From the NCBI RefSeq assembly GCF_001668725.1, contig NZ_LZKL01000033.1:186001-250000 (forward strand): a stretch of 64,000 nt of DNA, written 5' to 3'. Shown here one piece after another: positions 12,422-21,292 of the stretch. The notes beneath the pieces were generated by a model. The model saw only the letters and a program-made list of their open reading frames with translations, was not told the DNA's origin and did not search any database. The stretch is from Mycobacterium sp. E787 (GTDB lineage: Bacteria > Actinomycetota > Actinomycetes > Mycobacteriales > Mycobacteriaceae). The number at the start of each line of letters is the position of its first letter. Within the stretch, counting starts at the first letter, position 1. Both the position numbers and the translations under genes were made by a program.

Positions 12422-13128
12422 ATCGCAAACTGCTGCTGTGGTTGTCGGCGATCGCATTGCTCGCGGTGCTGGTCGCCTACCAGACGCTGGGATCGGAGTC
12501 GGCCAAGCGCGCTGAAGTGGCCGCCCGCGCCGACGTGCCCACGGTGCAACCCGGCACCGACGTGCTCGGCGGCGTCGCGGTGCTGCCGGAGCGCGCCCAC
12601 CGCTACGACTACCGCCGCCCCGCGTTCGGCGACGCCTGGGATGACGACAACGACGCGCCCCTCGGGCACAACGGGTGCGACACCCGCGACGACATCCTCA
12701 ACCGCGACCTCGTCGACAAGACGTACGTGTCGACCAAGCGCTGCCCGAACGCGGTCGCCACCGGCACCCTGCACGACCCGTACACCAACACCACGATCGC
12801 GTTCCAGCGCGGGGCCAAGGTCGGCGAGGCGGTGCAGATCGACCACATCGTCCCGTTGGCCTACGCCTGGGACATGGGGGCCTACGGCTGGCCGTTCCCC
12901 GAACGGCTGCGTTTCGCCAACGACCCGGCGAACCTGCTGGCCGTGGAGGGGCAGGCCAACCAGGACAAGGGCGACTCGCCGCCGGCGCAGTGGATGCCGC
13001 CGAACACCGCGTTCGCGTGCCAGTACGCCATGCAGTTCATCGCCGTGCTGCGCGGCTACCAGCTGCCGGTGGACCAGGCCTCCGCGGGTGTGCTGCGCCA
13101 GGCCGCGGCCACCTGCCCGGCGGGGTAG
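12418..13128 (+). CDS. Exported HNH-type (DUF1524/GmrSD-like) endonuclease-fold protein
   Basis: A 236-residue protein with an N-terminal signal peptide or anchor (LLLWLSAIALLAVLVAY, residues 5-21) and an extracytoplasmic HNH domain: the QIDHIVPLAYAWD motif supplies the DH pair, followed by DPANLLAVEGQANQDKG and PPAQWMPP, the pattern of secreted actinobacterial HNH nucleases. Four cysteines in the mature part could form disulfides. The substrate is unknown; scavenging of extracellular DNA is a guess. The ATG at 12418 overlaps the recG stop, so it is translationally coupled. Mtb counterpart Rv2972c. Confidence 0.85.
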   Translation: MNRKLLLWLSAIALLAVLVAYQTLGSESAKRAEVAARADVPTVQPGTDVLGGVAVLPERAHRYDYRRPAFGDAWDDDNDAPLGHNGCDTRDDILNRDLVDKTYVSTKRCPNAVATGTLHDPYTNTTIAFQRGAKVGEAVQIDHIVPLAYAWDMGAYGWPFPERLRFANDPANLLAVEGQANQDKGDSPPAQWMPPNTAFACQYAMQFIAVLRGYQLPVDQASAGVLRQAAATCPAG

Positions 13129-13139
13129 GCCGCGACGGG

Positions 13140-13991
13140 TTACGGACCGTCGTAGGTGTCGGGGTCCGGGCGCAGCCGGGTGCCGTCGTTGAGGCCGTTG
13201 ATCAGGTCCATGTGTTCGGCGGCCAATTCGAAGTCGAAGATGTCCAGGTTGCCGGCGATGCGCTCGGGTTTACTCGAGCGGAAAATCACCGAGTTGCCCA
13301 GTTGCACATTCCACCGGAGCAGAACCTGTGCCGGCGTCTTGCCGTATTCGCCGGCGATGGAGGTCACCGTCGGGTTGTCCATCAGCTTGCCCAGAACCAG
13401 CGGCGTGTAGGACTGCGTCACCACGTTGTGCTGCGCATTCGCTTTGCGCAGTTCGTCCTGGTTGAGCAGCGGGTGCAGCTCGATCTGGTTGACCGCCGGG
13501 GTGACGAACGTCAGGTCGATGACCGTCGAGAGGTGATCCTCGGTGAAGTTGGACACCCCGATCGAGCGGGACTGGCCGTTGCCCCGGCACTGGATCAGAC
13601 CCCCGAACGAGTCGACGTACTTGCCCACGGACGGCGCGGGCCAGTGAATGAGGTAGAGGTCGACGTACTCGAGGCCGAGTCGCTCCAGGCTGGCGGTGCA
13701 GGCCTGCTGGGCGCCGTTGAACCCCTGGTCGGCGGTGGCCAGCTTGGTGGTGACGAACAGCTCGGCGCGCGGGATGCCGGAAGCCGCGATCGCGCGGCCC
13801 ACCGCGGCCTCGTTGCCATAGGCGGCGGCGGTGTCGATGAGCCGGCACCCGATCTCCAGCGCGGCCGAGACCGCGCGCTCGGTCTCGTCCTCCGACAGGT
13901 CGGCGACGCCCAGGCCGAGCACCGGCATGGTGTTTTCGTCGTTGAGAGCTATCGAGGGTATGGCGGTGCCCGACTCGCCAGTCAATGTCAT
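13140..13991 (-). CDS. Aldo-keto reductase (AKR5 type, Rv2971-like)
   Basis: NADPH-dependent aldo-keto reductase, 283 residues, (beta/alpha)8 barrel. Visible catalytic set: Asp and Tyr in [13 protein letters not shown], Lys in TTKLAT, and His in LYLIHWPAP; cofactor end [14 protein letters not shown]. The Mtb relative Rv2971 reduces dicarbonyls such as methylglyoxal and has been studied as a likely essential enzyme. The usual VIPKS phosphate-binding motif reads VIFRS, conserved in spirit (Arg/Ser) but altered. Read toward the HNH gene, divergent from lipN across a 376-base intergenic region. Confidence 0.9.
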   Translation of the reverse strand: MTLTGESGTAIPSIALNDENTMPVLGLGVADLSEDETERAVSAALEIGCRLIDTAAAYGNEAAVGRAIAASGIPRAELFVTTKLATADQGFNGAQQACTASLERLGLEYVDLYLIHWPAPSVGKYVDSFGGLIQCRGNGQSRSIGVSNFTEDHLSTVIDLTFVTPAVNQIELHPLLNQDELRKANAQHNVVTQSYTPLVLGKLMDNPTVTSIAGEYGKTPAQVLLRWNVQLGNSVIFRSSKPERIAGNLDIFDFELAAEHMDLINGLNDGTRLRPDPDTYDGP

Positions 13992-14367
13992 TCACCTACC
14001 TGTGAATTGAAGGTTCGTAGATCCGACCCAGTCAGGCTCCCTCATCGAGCCCGAGTTCGACGTCATTTCGGCCGGGTTCCGTGTGCGTTTCACCGACCGG
14101 GGACCACGATATTACCCAGCCGGATATGCACCTAATCAATGCCGCCCGGGCTGCCCCAGCCGCCCGGTGGCGCCTCGAGCATGGTCGAATGCGGCTGAGC
14201 ATGGCCGAATGCGGCACAGTGGCGACGACGTAGAGTTGATCGCGCGGCACGTCGGAATCGGCATTTGCGCCGGCGGGACCCGGAAGACTCTTCGAGCCCG
14301 ACAACGGGTATCCCATTTCCGTCGTCCAGCGTGGCCAGAATTTTCAGCCAGGGGAGCAGGAGCAGCC
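13992..14367. other. Divergent intergenic region between the aldo-keto reductase and lipN
   Basis: 376 bases with no supportable gene. It holds the 20-bp tandem repeat at 14177-14216 and must contain both divergent promoters. No clear -35/-10 pair stands out. A purine-rich GGGGAGCAGGAG (14351-14362) serves lipN as a ribosome-binding site. Confidence 0.6.
14177..14216 (+). repeat. 20-bp tandem direct repeat upstream of lipN
   Basis: Bases 14177-14196 (GAGCATGGTCGAATGCGGCT) are repeated immediately at 14197-14216 with two substitutions. The spacing of about two DNA turns between equivalent bases is what a pair of regulator sites on one face of the helix would need. Regulator unknown. Confidence 0.7.
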
Positions 14368-15480
14368 ATGACCAGAAGTCTGCCGGGGGCGCCGGACCTC
14401 GACATTGGCGCCCAGCGTGCACAGATGCGCTGGCTCAGCCGCGTGCAGGGCGTCGTCACCACCGCGGGTGTCAAGGTGATTCCGTGGATCCCGGGCGCCG
14501 CCAAGCGGGTGCTTTTCCACGGCCGCTCGGTCATCATCGACGGCAACACGCTCGACCCCACGCTTCAGCTGATGCTGTCGGGTCTGCGCGCCGTCGGCAT
14601 CGACGGCCTCGTCGTCGACGACGAACCGGCCGCCTCCCGCGCCCAGATGCGCGAGACGCTCGCCGGCTTGCCCGGGCCGCAGATCCACGTCGACGTGGCG
14701 GACCTCTCGCTGTCGGGACCGGCCGGCGAGATCCGCGCGCGACACTACCGGCCGCCCGGCGGCGCCGAAGCGCCCCTGCTGGTCTTCTACCACGGCGGCG
14801 GCTGGGTGATCGGCGACCTGGACACCCACGACTCCCTGTGCCGGCTCACGTGCCGCGACGCCGGCATCCACGTGTTGTCGATCGACTACCGGCTGGCCCC
14901 CGAGCACCCGGCCCCCGCCGCCGTCGAAGACGCCTACGCGGCCTTCAGGTGGGCCCACGAGCACGCCGGTGAGCTCGGCGCCACCCCGGGGCGCGTCGCG
15001 GTCGGCGGCGACAGCGCCGGCGGCAACCTGGCCGCCGTGGTCTCCCAGCTGGCCCGCGACGAGGGCGGCCCCGCCCCGGTGCTGCAGTGGCTGATCTACC
15101 CGAGGACCGACTTCACCGCGCAAACCCGGTCCATGAGCCTGTTCGCCCGCGGCTTCCTGCTGACCAGGCGCGACATGGACTGGTTCACCGCCCAGTACCT
15201 GAGGGCGTTCGACCCGACCGATCCCAGGGTCTCGCCGCTGCACGCCGAGTCGCTGGCGGGGCTGGCGCCGGCGCTGATCGCGGTCGGCGGGTTCGACCCG
15301 CTGCGCGACGAGGGCGAGGCCTACGCGGCGGCGCTGCAGGCCGCCGGCACCCCGGTCGACCTGCGCTACATGGGCTCGCTCACCCACGGCTTCGCGAACC
15401 TGTTCCAGCTGGGCGGTGACAGCGCCGTGGGGACGAGCGAGCTGGTTTCCGCCCTGCGCGCGCACCTGAGCCGCGCCTGA
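14368..15480 (+). CDS. lipN: Hormone-sensitive-lipase family esterase LipN
   Basis: Carboxylesterase/lipase of the HSL (alpha/beta hydrolase type IV) family, 370 residues. Oxyanion motif HGGGW begins at residue 142. The nucleophile elbow GDSAGG has Ser216. The catalytic Asp is in FDPLRDEG and the His in THGF near the C-terminus. The ATG at 14368 follows an AG-rich SD (GGGGAGCAGGAG); the frame is open further upstream but lacks conserved sequence. No signal peptide. Mtb LipN (Rv2970c) cleaves short-chain esters. Next gene downstream is the DsbA-like gene after 81 bases. Confidence 0.92.
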   Translation: MTRSLPGAPDLDIGAQRAQMRWLSRVQGVVTTAGVKVIPWIPGAAKRVLFHGRSVIIDGNTLDPTLQLMLSGLRAVGIDGLVVDDEPAASRAQMRETLAGLPGPQIHVDVADLSLSGPAGEIRARHYRPPGGAEAPLLVFYHGGGWVIGDLDTHDSLCRLTCRDAGIHVLSIDYRLAPEHPAPAAVEDAYAAFRWAHEHAGELGATPGRVAVGGDSAGGNLAAVVSQLARDEGGPAPVLQWLIYPRTDFTAQTRSMSLFARGFLLTRRDMDWFTAQYLRAFDPTDPRVSPLHAESLAGLAPALIAVGGFDPLRDEGEAYAAALQAAGTPVDLRYMGSLTHGFANLFQLGGDSAVGTSELVSALRAHLSRA

Positions 15481-15561
15481 GCTGTCGTGCGGAACGCCGG
15501 TACTCTAGAGGCGCCTCCGTCCGACCGCCGGACGGGCCAGCACCGAAGGATCAGCGTACCT

Positions 15562-16326
15562 GTGGCCGACAAATCCAAGCGTCCCCCGCGATTCGATGTG
15601 AAGTCCGCCACCGGCAAATCCGGCCGACTCGTCCAGATCGGCGGCACGGCCTTCATCGTGATCTTCGCGGTCGCGCTCGTCTTCTACATCGTGACATCGC
15701 ATCACAAGAAGGGCGGCGCGACGGGAGAGGGCGACACGGTCCGGGTGGCGTCGAGCAAGGTGGTCACCCAGCCCGGCACCAGCAACCCCAAGGCCGTGGT
15801 GAGCTTCTACGAGGACTTCCTGTGCCCGGCCTGCGGCAATTTCGAGCGGGCGTTCGGGCCGACGGTGTCCAAGCTCATCGACATCGGCGCGATCGCGGCC
15901 GACTACTCCATGGTGGCCATCCTCGACAACCAGAAGAACCAGAACTATTCCTCGCGGGCCGGCGCGGCGGCACTGTGCGTCGCTGACGAATCCATCGACG
16001 CGTTTCGCCGCTTCCACAGCGCGCTGTACAGCACCGAGATCCAGCCCGACGAGCGCGGCACCAGCTTCCCCGACAACGCGCGGCTGATCGAGATCGCCCG
16101 GGTGGACGGCGTCGTGGGCAAGGTGCCCGACTGCATCAACAGCGGCAAGTACCTGTCCAGGGTCGCCGGCGAGGCCGCGGCCGCGCACATCACCGCGACG
16201 CCGACCATCAAGATCAACGGCCAGGATTACGAGCCGTCGACGCCCGACGCGCTGGTCAGCAAGATCAAGTCCATCGTGGGCGACGTGCCGGGCATCGACA
16301 CCGCCGTTTCTCCCGCGGCGCGATGA
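15562..16326 (+). CDS. Membrane-anchored DsbA-like disulfide oxidase
   Basis: Thiol oxidase that puts disulfides into exported proteins, working with the VKOR encoded next. The 254-residue protein has a cytoplasmic lysine-rich head, one transmembrane segment (about residues 28-48) and a thioredoxin-fold domain with an inserted helical domain. The active site is CPAC at residues 88-91 (FLCPACGNFERAF), with the cis-proline loop ITATPTIKING further on. The GTG at 15562 has GAAGGA 11 bases upstream; an in-frame upstream start at 15487 would only add unlike sequence. The stop overlaps the VKOR ATG by four bases. Mtb Rv2969c. Confidence 0.93.
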   Translation: MADKSKRPPRFDVKSATGKSGRLVQIGGTAFIVIFAVALVFYIVTSHHKKGGATGEGDTVRVASSKVVTQPGTSNPKAVVSFYEDFLCPACGNFERAFGPTVSKLIDIGAIAADYSMVAILDNQKNQNYSSRAGAAALCVADESIDAFRRFHSALYSTEIQPDERGTSFPDNARLIEIARVDGVVGKVPDCINSGKYLSRVAGEAAAAHITATPTIKINGQDYEPSTPDALVSKIKSIVGDVPGIDTAVSPAAR

Positions 16327-16967
16327 CGACCCCGGTGTCAGCGCAACCCGCCGAAGAGGCCGGCGGCCTGGCACCGGATTCGCCCGACCGGGCGCGGGTG
16401 CCCGCGCCCAGCGCGTGGTGGGTGCTCATCGCCGGTGTGGTCGGCCTGGTCGCCTCGATGACGCTGACCGTGGAGAAGATCGACCTCCTGGTCAACCCCT
16501 CCTACGTGCCGACATGCAACATCAACCCGATCCTGTCGTGCGGCTCGGTGATGGTCACACCGCAGGCGTCGGTGCTCGGATTCCCCAACCCGCTGCTCGG
16601 GCTGGTGGGTTTCACCGTGGTGGTCGTCACCGGTGTCTTGGCGGTGGCCAAAGTTGCTCTGCCGCAATGGTATTGGGCCGGGCTGCTGGTGGGTGTGCTG
16701 ATGGGTTCGGCGTTCGTGCACTGGCTGATCTTCCAGAGCCTGTACCGCATCGGGGCGTTGTGCCCGTACTGCATGGTCGTCTGGGCGATCACCATCTCGC
16801 TGCTGGTGGTGGTGGCGTCGATCGTCTTTCGGCCGGCGTTGCGGCACCGATCCGGCCCGGCCTGGTTGCTCTACCAATGGCGGTGGTCGATCGCCGCGCT
16901 GTGGTTCACCGCGGTGTTCCTGCTGATCATGGCGCGGTTCTGGGACTACTGGTCCACCCTGTTGTGA
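16323..16967 (+). CDS. Vitamin K epoxide reductase (VKOR) family protein, DsbB functional equivalent
   Basis: Integral membrane quinone-linked thiol oxidoreductase that re-oxidises the DsbA partner. The 214-residue protein has five likely membrane spans. The first cysteine pair is in the periplasmic loop after TM1 ([14 protein letters not shown]). The conserved loop Ser/Asn region FPNPLLG follows, then the redox centre CPYC in [12 protein letters not shown]. Translationally coupled to the DsbA gene (ATGA). In Mtb the next gene is, from memory, pyruvate carboxylase; here rsmD follows after 10 bases. Mtb Rv2968c. Confidence 0.93.
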   Translation: MTTPVSAQPAEEAGGLAPDSPDRARVPAPSAWWVLIAGVVGLVASMTLTVEKIDLLVNPSYVPTCNINPILSCGSVMVTPQASVLGFPNPLLGLVGFTVVVVTGVLAVAKVALPQWYWAGLLVGVLMGSAFVHWLIFQSLYRIGALCPYCMVVWAITISLLVVVASIVFRPALRHRSGPAWLLYQWRWSIAALWFTAVFLLIMARFWDYWSTLL

Positions 16968-16977
16968 ACGTCTGCCC

Positions 16978-17532
16978 GTGACCCGGATCATCGGTGGCGT
17001 CGCCGGGGGGCGGCGCATCACCGTCCCCCCGCGGGGCACCCGGCCCACCACCGACCGGGTCCGCGAATCGCTGTTCAACATCGTCGCCGCGCGACGCGAC
17101 CTGGCCGGCCTGGCGGTGCTCGACCTGTACGCCGGCTCGGGCGCGCTGGGGCTGGAGGCCCTGTCGCGCGGGGCGGCCTCCGCGGTGTTCGTGGAGTCCG
17201 ACCCGCGCACCGCGGCCGTCATCGCGCGCAACGTCGAGGCCCTGGGACTGCCCGGCGCCACCGTGCGCCGCGGCACGGCCGCGACCGTGCTGACCGGCGG
17301 GAGGGCCACCGCGGTGGACCTGGTGTTGGCCGACCCGCCCTACGACATCGACACCACGGAGCTGAACGCCGTGCTGGCCGCACTGACCGCGCACGGCTGG
17401 GTGCGCGAGGGCACCGTCGCGGCCGTTGAGCGTCCGGCCGCCGCAGCGGCGCTGACCTGGCCGCCGGGCTGGTCCGTGTGGTCGGAGCGCGTGTACGGCG
17501 ACACCCGTCTGGAGCTGGCCGAATTTGCGTGA
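16978..17532 (+). CDS. rsmD: 16S rRNA (guanine966-N2)-methyltransferase RsmD
   Basis: Methylates G966 of 16S rRNA using S-adenosylmethionine. The 184-residue protein starts [13 protein letters not shown] and has [14 protein letters not shown], the SAM-binding strand [19 protein letters not shown], and the catalytic DPPY motif (LADPPYDID). Start GTG 16978. coaD lies 24 bases downstream, the standard pairing. Mtb Rv2966c. Confidence 0.95.
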   Translation: MTRIIGGVAGGRRITVPPRGTRPTTDRVRESLFNIVAARRDLAGLAVLDLYAGSGALGLEALSRGAASAVFVESDPRTAAVIARNVEALGLPGATVRRGTAATVLTGGRATAVDLVLADPPYDIDTTELNAVLAALTAHGWVREGTVAAVERPAAAAALTWPPGWSVWSERVYGDTRLELAEFA

Positions 17533-17556
17533 CGCCGCCGTGTAGCGTCAGTCGGC

Positions 17557-18039
17557 ATGAGCGGCGCGGTGTGTCCGGGGTCGTTTGACCCGGTGACGTT
17601 GGGCCACATCGACGTCTTCGAGCGCGCGTCGGCCCAGTTCGACGAGGTGGTCGTGGCGATCCTGACCAACCCCGCCAAGAAGGGCATGTTCGAGCTCGAC
17701 GAGCGGATCGCGATGATCGAGGAGTCGACGACGCACCTGCCCAACCTGCGGGTGGAGTCCGGTCAGGGTCTGGTGGTCGACTTCGTCAGGGCGCGGGGGA
17801 TGACGGCCATCGTGAAGGGCCTGCGCACCGGCACCGACTTCGAATACGAGCTGCAGATGGCGCAGATGAACAAGCACATCGCCGGTGTGGACACGTTTTT
17901 CGTCGCGACCACGCCGCGCTATTCGTTCGTGTCGTCCTCGCTGGCCAAGGAGGTCGCGTGGCTGGGCGGCGACGTGTCGGAGCTGCTGCCCGAACCGGTG
18001 AACCGCCGGTTGCGGGAGAAGCTGTCGGGCCGCGCCTGA
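17557..18039 (+). CDS. coaD: Phosphopantetheine adenylyltransferase
   Basis: Fourth step of coenzyme A synthesis: 4'-phosphopantetheine plus ATP to dephospho-CoA. The 160-residue protein has the nucleotidyltransferase motif TLGH ([18 protein letters not shown]) and the second signature [22 protein letters not shown] 17557. Convergent with purU with eight bases between the stops. Mtb Rv2965. Confidence 0.97.
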   Translation: MSGAVCPGSFDPVTLGHIDVFERASAQFDEVVVAILTNPAKKGMFELDERIAMIEESTTHLPNLRVESGQGLVVDFVRARGMTAIVKGLRTGTDFEYELQMAQMNKHIAGVDTFFVATTPRYSFVSSSLAKEVAWLGGDVSELLPEPVNRRLREKLSGRA

Positions 18040-18047
18040 GGCGTGGG

Positions 18048-18974
18048 TCAGAACACGACGGTCTGGTTGTCGTGAACGATCACCCGGTCCTCGCAATGCC
18101 AGAGCACGGCGCGCGACAACACCGCGCGTTCGACGTCGGCGCCGACGCGGATCAGGTCGTCGACCGTGTGGGTGTGGTTGACGCGCACGACGTCTTGCTC
18201 GATGATCGGGCCCTCGTCGAGCACCTCGGTGACGTAGTGGGCGGTGGCGCCGACCAGCTTCACACCGCGTTCACGCGCGCGCCGATAGGGTGACGCGCCG
18301 GTGAAGGCGGGGAGAAACGAGTGGTGGATGTTGATCAACGGGCAGCCGACCGCGTTGAGAAACTCCGGACTCAGTATCTGCATGTAGCGCGCCAGCACCA
18401 CCAAATCGACGTTGCCGCTGAGCAATTGGAGCTGGCGCTGTTCGGCCTCGGCCCGCGTGTCGCGGGTGGCGGGGATGTGAATGAACGGCACGCCGAAGGG
18501 GCGCACGTGGTCGGCCAGGTCGGGATGGTTGGCGATCACCATGGCAACCGACATCTGGAGCTCGCCGCGGCGATTGCGCCACAACAGGTCCAACAGGCAG
18601 TGGTCCTCCTTGGAGGCCATGATCGCGACCCGCTTGGCCTTCGAGGCTTCGGTGAACCGGTAGTCGATGGCGAACTTGTCGGCGACGGTGCCCGCGAACT
18701 GGCGCTCGAGTTCGTCCTTGGCGGCGGCCAGGCCGGGCAGGTGAAAAATCGCTCGCTGCAAAAACGTTCCGTCCTCCGGCGCGGTGGAGTGCTGTTCGAG
18801 CGAAATGATGTTGGCGCCGGCCTGGGCCAGGAAGTTGCTGACCGCCGCGATCAGCCCGGGCCGGTCGTGGCAGCGCAGCAGCAGTCGGCCGATGTCGGCC
18901 GGCGGCGGCGGGCCGGCCGGCGGTGGCGGATAGTTACCGGCCTCCGCCGGCGTCGGCATCCCGGATCGCGCCAT
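18048..18974 (-). CDS. purU: Formyltetrahydrofolate deformylase
   Basis: Hydrolyses 10-formyl-tetrahydrofolate to formate and tetrahydrofolate. An N-terminal ACT domain (LLLRCHDRPGLIAAVSNFLAQ, NIISLEQHS) is followed by a formyltransferase-fold catalytic domain: VAIMASKEDHCLLDLL, the NIHHSFLPAF catalytic loop, and GATAHYVTEVLDEGPII with the conserved Asp. About 308 residues from ATG 18974, chosen because AAGGAAG lies five bases upstream; an in-frame GTG at 18992 adds six residues. In Mtb (Rv2964) its neighbour is the Rv2963 permease; here 15.6 kb of Pfa synthase sits between them. Confidence 0.95.
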   Translation of the reverse strand: MARSGMPTPAEAGNYPPPPAGPPPPADIGRLLLRCHDRPGLIAAVSNFLAQAGANIISLEQHSTAPEDGTFLQRAIFHLPGLAAAKDELERQFAGTVADKFAIDYRFTEASKAKRVAIMASKEDHCLLDLLWRNRRGELQMSVAMVIANHPDLADHVRPFGVPFIHIPATRDTRAEAEQRQLQLLSGNVDLVVLARYMQILSPEFLNAVGCPLINIHHSFLPAFTGASPYRRARERGVKLVGATAHYVTEVLDEGPIIEQDVVRVNHTHTVDDLIRVGADVERAVLSRAVLWHCEDRVIVHDNQTVVF

Positions 18975-19289
18975 CTTGGCTTCCTTCGTCACTGGGCTTG
19001 GAATAGAAGGACGGTGAGATTCAGATTTCCGCAGGCCAGGATACCGTCCGTCATGCGTTCGCCATCGGGCTTTCCCGGGAAGCGAATGGTCCCGAACGTG
19101 ACTTCCGCTGTGACACCGCTCATTTGATGCGATCGGCGATCCGTGGGCACTCGCCGAACCCGAATGGAGGCAGCGCCCGGGGAATGTGGTCGCAGCGGTG
19201 ATTCACCAGAAACGCGTGCTCGATTGCCCGGGTTGAGGCATTCTGCCAACGAAGCAATGCGCGCCGGATGATTTCGAAGGGACTTGGCA
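18975..19289. other. Divergent intergenic region between purU and pfaD
   Basis: 315 bases with no convincing gene. It marks the left junction of the Pfa insertion. I see no transposase remnant, tRNA or obvious repeat at the junction. A ribosome-binding sequence GAAGGGA (19276-19282) precedes the pfaD GTG. Confidence 0.55.
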
Positions 19290-20945
19290 GTGGATGAGGG
19301 ACCCGCCGTCGCGGTGGAGAATCGCGCCGAGGCCGACGTGACCCCGGTTCTTGGTGGGTGGCGCCCGACCACCGCGCCGCCCGCGTTCGCCCCGGAAGAC
19401 ATCGCGCACATCCTGCGATACGTGCGGCACCCGGTTCACGTCGTGCGCGAGCACGCAACCGGGCAGCTGGGGCTTGCCATGGGCGGTGAGCTGGTGGGCG
19501 CCGGCGCGTCCGACGTGTCACTGGTGGCGACGTTGCCCCCGATATACCCGGAGTGGCTGGGCGACCGGGAGTTCTGCGAGGCCCACGGGACCCGTTTTCC
19601 GTACGTCACCGGGGCCATGGCCAACGGCATCGCGACACCGGCGCTCGTGGTGGCGGTCGCCGAGGCCGGCATGCTGGGCTTCTTCGGCGCGGGCGGCCTG
19701 TCCTACGCCGCCGTCGAGCGGGGGCTGGCCGACATCCACGCGAGGCTGGCGGGCAGAACCGGACTCGCGTGGGGTGCGAACCTGATCCACTCGCCCAACG
19801 AACCCGCCCTGGAGGCGCGGGTGGCCGAGCTGTTCATCGCGCAGGACGTTCGCATCGTCGAGGCATCGGCGTTCATGAAGCTCACCGCCGCCGTCGTCCA
19901 CTACGCGCTGTCCGGCCTGTCGACCGACCCGGCCGGCGCCATCGTCCGCAAGCACAATGTGATGGCGAAGGTGTCGCGGCCCGAGGTCGCGCGCATGTTC
20001 ATGGAACCCGCCCCGGCGGCGCTGGTTTCGGCGCTCGAAGCCTCCGGCAAGCTCACCGCGCGGGAGGCCGAACTTTCACGGCACGTGCCGGTGGCAGAAG
20101 ACATCACGGTCGAGGCCGACAGCGGGGGACACACCGACAACCGCCCGCTTTCGTCGCTTTTCTCCGAAATCGTGCTGCTGCGCGACACGCTGGCGCGACA
20201 ACACGCGCTGAACGCACGGGTGCGCGTCGGGGCGGGCGGCGGCATCAGCACACCGCAGTCCGTCGCCGGCGCGTTCGCGATGGGGGCCGCCTACGTGGTC
20301 ACCGGTTCGGTCAACCAGTCGTGCGTCGAGTCGGGGCTGTCCCCACAGGCGCGCGAAATGCTCGCCAAGGCCGGGGTGGCGGACGTGATGATGGCCCCGG
20401 CATCCGACATGTTCGAGATGGGCGTGAACCTGCAGGTGCTCAAGCGCGGCTCGATGTTCGCGCCCCGAGCGAGAAAGCTCTACCAGTGGTACGCCGGCAA
20501 CCCGGACCTGGCCACCGTCGTGGCCAAGCACGGCGCGGAGCTGGAGAAGATCCTCGGCAAGGGCGTCGACGAGGTCTGGGCCGAAACGCGCCGGTACTGG
20601 GAAGAGCGCGACCCCGCGGTGCTGGAACTCGCCGCCCGCGATCCCAAGTACCAGATGGGCCTGGTGTTCCGGTGGTACCTCGGCCTGTCGAGCCGGTGGG
20701 CGATTGACGGTCAACCCGATCGCGTCCTGGACTACCAGATCTGGTGTGGTCCCGCCATGGGGGCCTTCAACAGCTGGGTGGCCGGCAGTTACCTGGAGCC
20801 GTGCGAGCACCGCAACGTCGACCAGGTGGCGCTCAACCTGCTCGAGGGGGCCGCCCAGATCAGCCGGGCCCAGCAGGCGCGCACCTGCGGGGTGCCCGTC
20901 CCGGCGAGCGCGTTCCATTACGTGCCACATCCGTTGTCCGTGTAG
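19290..20945 (+). CDS. pfaD: PfaD-type trans-acting enoyl reductase of a PUFA-like lipid synthase
   Basis: FMN-dependent enoyl reductase of the 2-nitropropane-dioxygenase-like TIM barrel, PfaD family, about 551 residues, acting in trans on ACP-bound enoyl chains. Family features: GAMANGIATPALVVAVAEAG, the MLGFFGAGG loop, GANLIHSPNEP, VEASAFMKLT, an FMN-phosphate region VGAGGGISTPQS / GAAYVVTGSVNQ, and the characteristic long C-terminal extension with YQIWCGPAMGAFNSWV and EPCEHRNVDQVALNLL. GTG 19290 is spaced seven bases from GAAGGGA; TTG 19284 would be too close. It is the first of three same-strand synthase genes; 347 bases separate it from pfaA, so it may be transcribed separately. Product specificity cannot be read from it. 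Confidence 0.92.
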   Translation: MDEGPAVAVENRAEADVTPVLGGWRPTTAPPAFAPEDIAHILRYVRHPVHVVREHATGQLGLAMGGELVGAGASDVSLVATLPPIYPEWLGDREFCEAHGTRFPYVTGAMANGIATPALVVAVAEAGMLGFFGAGGLSYAAVERGLADIHARLAGRTGLAWGANLIHSPNEPALEARVAELFIAQDVRIVEASAFMKLTAAVVHYALSGLSTDPAGAIVRKHNVMAKVSRPEVARMFMEPAPAALVSALEASGKLTAREAELSRHVPVAEDITVEADSGGHTDNRPLSSLFSEIVLLRDTLARQHALNARVRVGAGGGISTPQSVAGAFAMGAAYVVTGSVNQSCVESGLSPQAREMLAKAGVADVMMAPASDMFEMGVNLQVLKRGSMFAPRARKLYQWYAGNPDLATVVAKHGAELEKILGKGVDEVWAETRRYWEERDPAVLELAARDPKYQMGLVFRWYLGLSSRWAIDGQPDRVLDYQIWCGPAMGAFNSWVAGSYLEPCEHRNVDQVALNLLEGAAQISRAQQARTCGVPVPASAFHYVPHPLSV

Positions 20946-21143
20946 CGCCGCGGCGCCCGAATTGCGCGGCAATCTCCGCGCTCGGCGCATTTGCGTGCGG
21001 CGAATAGTTACGCGCGTGTAATCGCGGTTCGGTTTGGCGGCCGATACGCGTCGGCGTCGAAGGAAACCCGGCGCGGTCCGGATCGGATGGCGGCCAATCA
21101 AAACCGTTGCTCATAAGGCGGCCCTAAGACGAATCCGGGGTTA

Positions 21144-21174
21144 TTGACAATCCGTCAATACGCTGGCTTATGCT
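21144..21174 (+). promoter_or_regulatory. Candidate pfaA promoter with an operator-like palindrome over the -35
   Basis: TTGACA at 21144-21149 is a consensus -35 hexamer, with TATGCT at 21169-21174 as -10 (19-base spacer; TTATGC at 18 is an alternative register). The -35 is part of TTGACAATCCGTCAA (21144-21158), arms TTGAC/GTCAA around five bases, the usual form of a TetR-type operator. Both readings are inference from sequence. Confidence 0.6.
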
Positions 21175-21226
21175 CTGGTATCGTCCGGCGAGCGTTCGAC
21201 CAGTCTCGGTTGATCAATTCAGCAAA

Positions 21227-21239
21227 ACTGACGGTCAGT
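21227..21239. promoter_or_regulatory. Palindrome ACTGACGGTCAGT upstream of pfaA
   Basis: Arms ACTGAC/GTCAGT around one base, 54 bases upstream of the pfaA start and about 70 bases downstream of the related TTGAC-N5-GTCAA palindrome. Sharing the TGAC/GTCA core, the pair could bind one regulator. No regulator gene is adjacent. Confidence 0.5.
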
Positions 21240-21292
21240 GGGGCGTGGTGAACATCCCGACGCGGTACGTATAACCGGCGCGAAGGAGACCC

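Larger units (their letters stand above)
20946..21292. other. Intergenic region pfaD-pfaA
   Basis: 347 bases, more AT-rich than the surroundings in its second half, with no supportable gene. It carries the candidate pfaA promoter (21144-21174), palindromes at 21144-21158, 21210-21217 (TTGATCAA) and 21227-21239, and an SD (AAGGAG, 21283-21288) for the pfaA GTG. Confidence 0.65.

Noticed and set aside
18989..19123. 44-codon minus-strand frame between purU and pfaD
   Set aside because: No ribosome-binding site and no recognisable sequence; cannot be supported, though it would be a candidate if conserved.
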